Assembly (NCBI GenBank): GCA_025056955.1
Contig: JANWYL010000013.1
Span: 1 to 23,980, forward strand
Direction of reading: 5' to 3'
Length of the DNA: 23,980 nt
DNA from: Sandaracinaceae bacterium
Lineage (GTDB): Bacteria > Myxococcota_A > Polyangia > Polyangiales > Sandaracinaceae
Shown here one piece after another: positions 23,608-23,980 of this stretch. A program made the translations under genes and the position numbers. The notes beneath the pieces were generated by a model, which worked only from the letters and a program-made list of their open reading frames with translations, was not told the DNA's origin and made no database searches. Within the stretch, counting starts at the first letter, position 1; each line of letters opens with the position of its first letter.

Positions 23608-23980
23608 TCACATCCGCTCAACAATTAGGGCGATGCCTTGACCTCCGCCAATGCACGCAGAGCCCACGCCATAGCGAAGAGCACGGCGGCGCAAGGTGTA
23701 GATGAGGTTGGCTGTGATCCGAGCTCCGCTTGCGCCAAGGGGATGGCCGAGGGCAATTGCACCGCCATTCACGTTGGTTCGTTCAGGGTCAAGGCCCAAC
23801 TCTTTTTCCACGGCCAAAAATTGGGCTGCAAAGGCCTCATTAATATCAAAAAGGTCGATGTCTTTCATCGTCAAGCCAGCGCGCTCGAGGGCCAAGCGGA
23901 TGGCGGGAGCAGGACCAATCCCCATGATCGAAGGCTCAACACCGGCAACTCCCCACTGAACAATGCGCGCGAGAGGTGCG
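23608..23980 (-). CDS. Thiolase (acetyl-CoA acyltransferase type), C-terminal part
   Basis: Only the last 123 residues are in the window; the frame runs off the right edge, so the ATG at 23925 is internal. The carboxyl domain is typical of the thiolase superfamily: PSIMGIGPAPAIRLALERAG, FDINEAFAAQFLAVEKELGL, VNGGAIALGHPLGASGAR with the active-site His, and SACIGGGQGIALIVERM with the active-site Cys. The N-terminal Cys lies outside. The family includes AtoB, PhaA, FadA and PcaF; the visible part cannot separate them. PcaF would link to the box pathway and PhaA to PHA synthesis, but neither link is shown. The stop TGA is at 23610-23608. A hairpin CTGAAG/CTTCAG at 23566-23584 lies after it but lacks a T-run. 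Confidence 0.95.
   Translation of the reverse strand, partial: APLARIVQWGVAGVEPSIMGIGPAPAIRLALERAGLTMKDIDLFDINEAFAAQFLAVEKELGLDPERTNVNGGAIALGHPLGASGARITANLIYTLRRRALRYGVGSACIGGGQGIALIVERM

Overview
The window looks like a chromosomal stretch of a Gram-negative bacterium, most likely a deltaproteobacterial or Myxococcota-type lineage. The reasons are a YidC with a large periplasmic domain, many lipoproteins with Asp/Ser-rich or Cys-rich mature parts and few homologues I recognise, and the mix of ruvAB, yidD-yidC-jag and dapAB with orphan accessory genes. This lineage call is inference. I see no phage, transposon, IS or CRISPR structure. Almost all the sequence is single-copy coding DNA.

Layout. 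1-661: 3' end of a gene resembling a TolB-type beta-propeller. 734-2164: boxB, the diiron benzoyl-CoA 2,3-epoxidase subunit, with no boxA or boxC beside it. 2161-5526, minus strand: a GH10-like (DUF187) lipoprotein gene, then ruvA and ruvB. 5637-6167: a YceI-like protein without a signal peptide. 6355-7152: a basic, disordered protein with a possible winged helix. 7199-7269: tRNA-Gln. 7284-9032: a glycosidase-like lipoprotein. 9092-11116: an aconitase-superfamily enzyme with the LeuD-like swivel domain in front of the LeuC-like catalytic part. 11167-11514: a small secreted protein ending at an in-frame A AAA AAG. 11565-14830, minus strand: a tight aldo/keto reductase - amidase - SMUG1 operon. 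15010-15083: tRNA-Asp with a good promoter. 15123-16240, minus strand: two small probable lipoproteins. 16844-19907: yidD, yidC, jag and a PHA-granule-type protein gene. 19961-22621: dapA, dapB and a lipoprotein with a SnoaL-like domain. 22622-23607: no intact gene. 23608-23980: C-terminal part of a thiolase.

How they work together. RuvA and RuvB form the branch-migration motor for Holliday junctions; ruvC is not in view. YidD and YidC insert membrane proteins, and Jag/KhpB is the RNA-binding protein usually encoded beside them; the usual upstream rpmH-rnpA pair is absent. DapA and DapB are consecutive steps of lysine and diaminopimelate synthesis. BoxB belongs to aerobic benzoyl-CoA breakdown, whose late steps need a thiolase, but the thiolase here is 21 kb away and cannot be linked to it. 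No complete new defence or mobile system is visible. The most unusual points are the swivel-first aconitase fusion, the possible -1 frameshift site at 11493-11499, the SMUG1 operon and the two gene-poor gaps.
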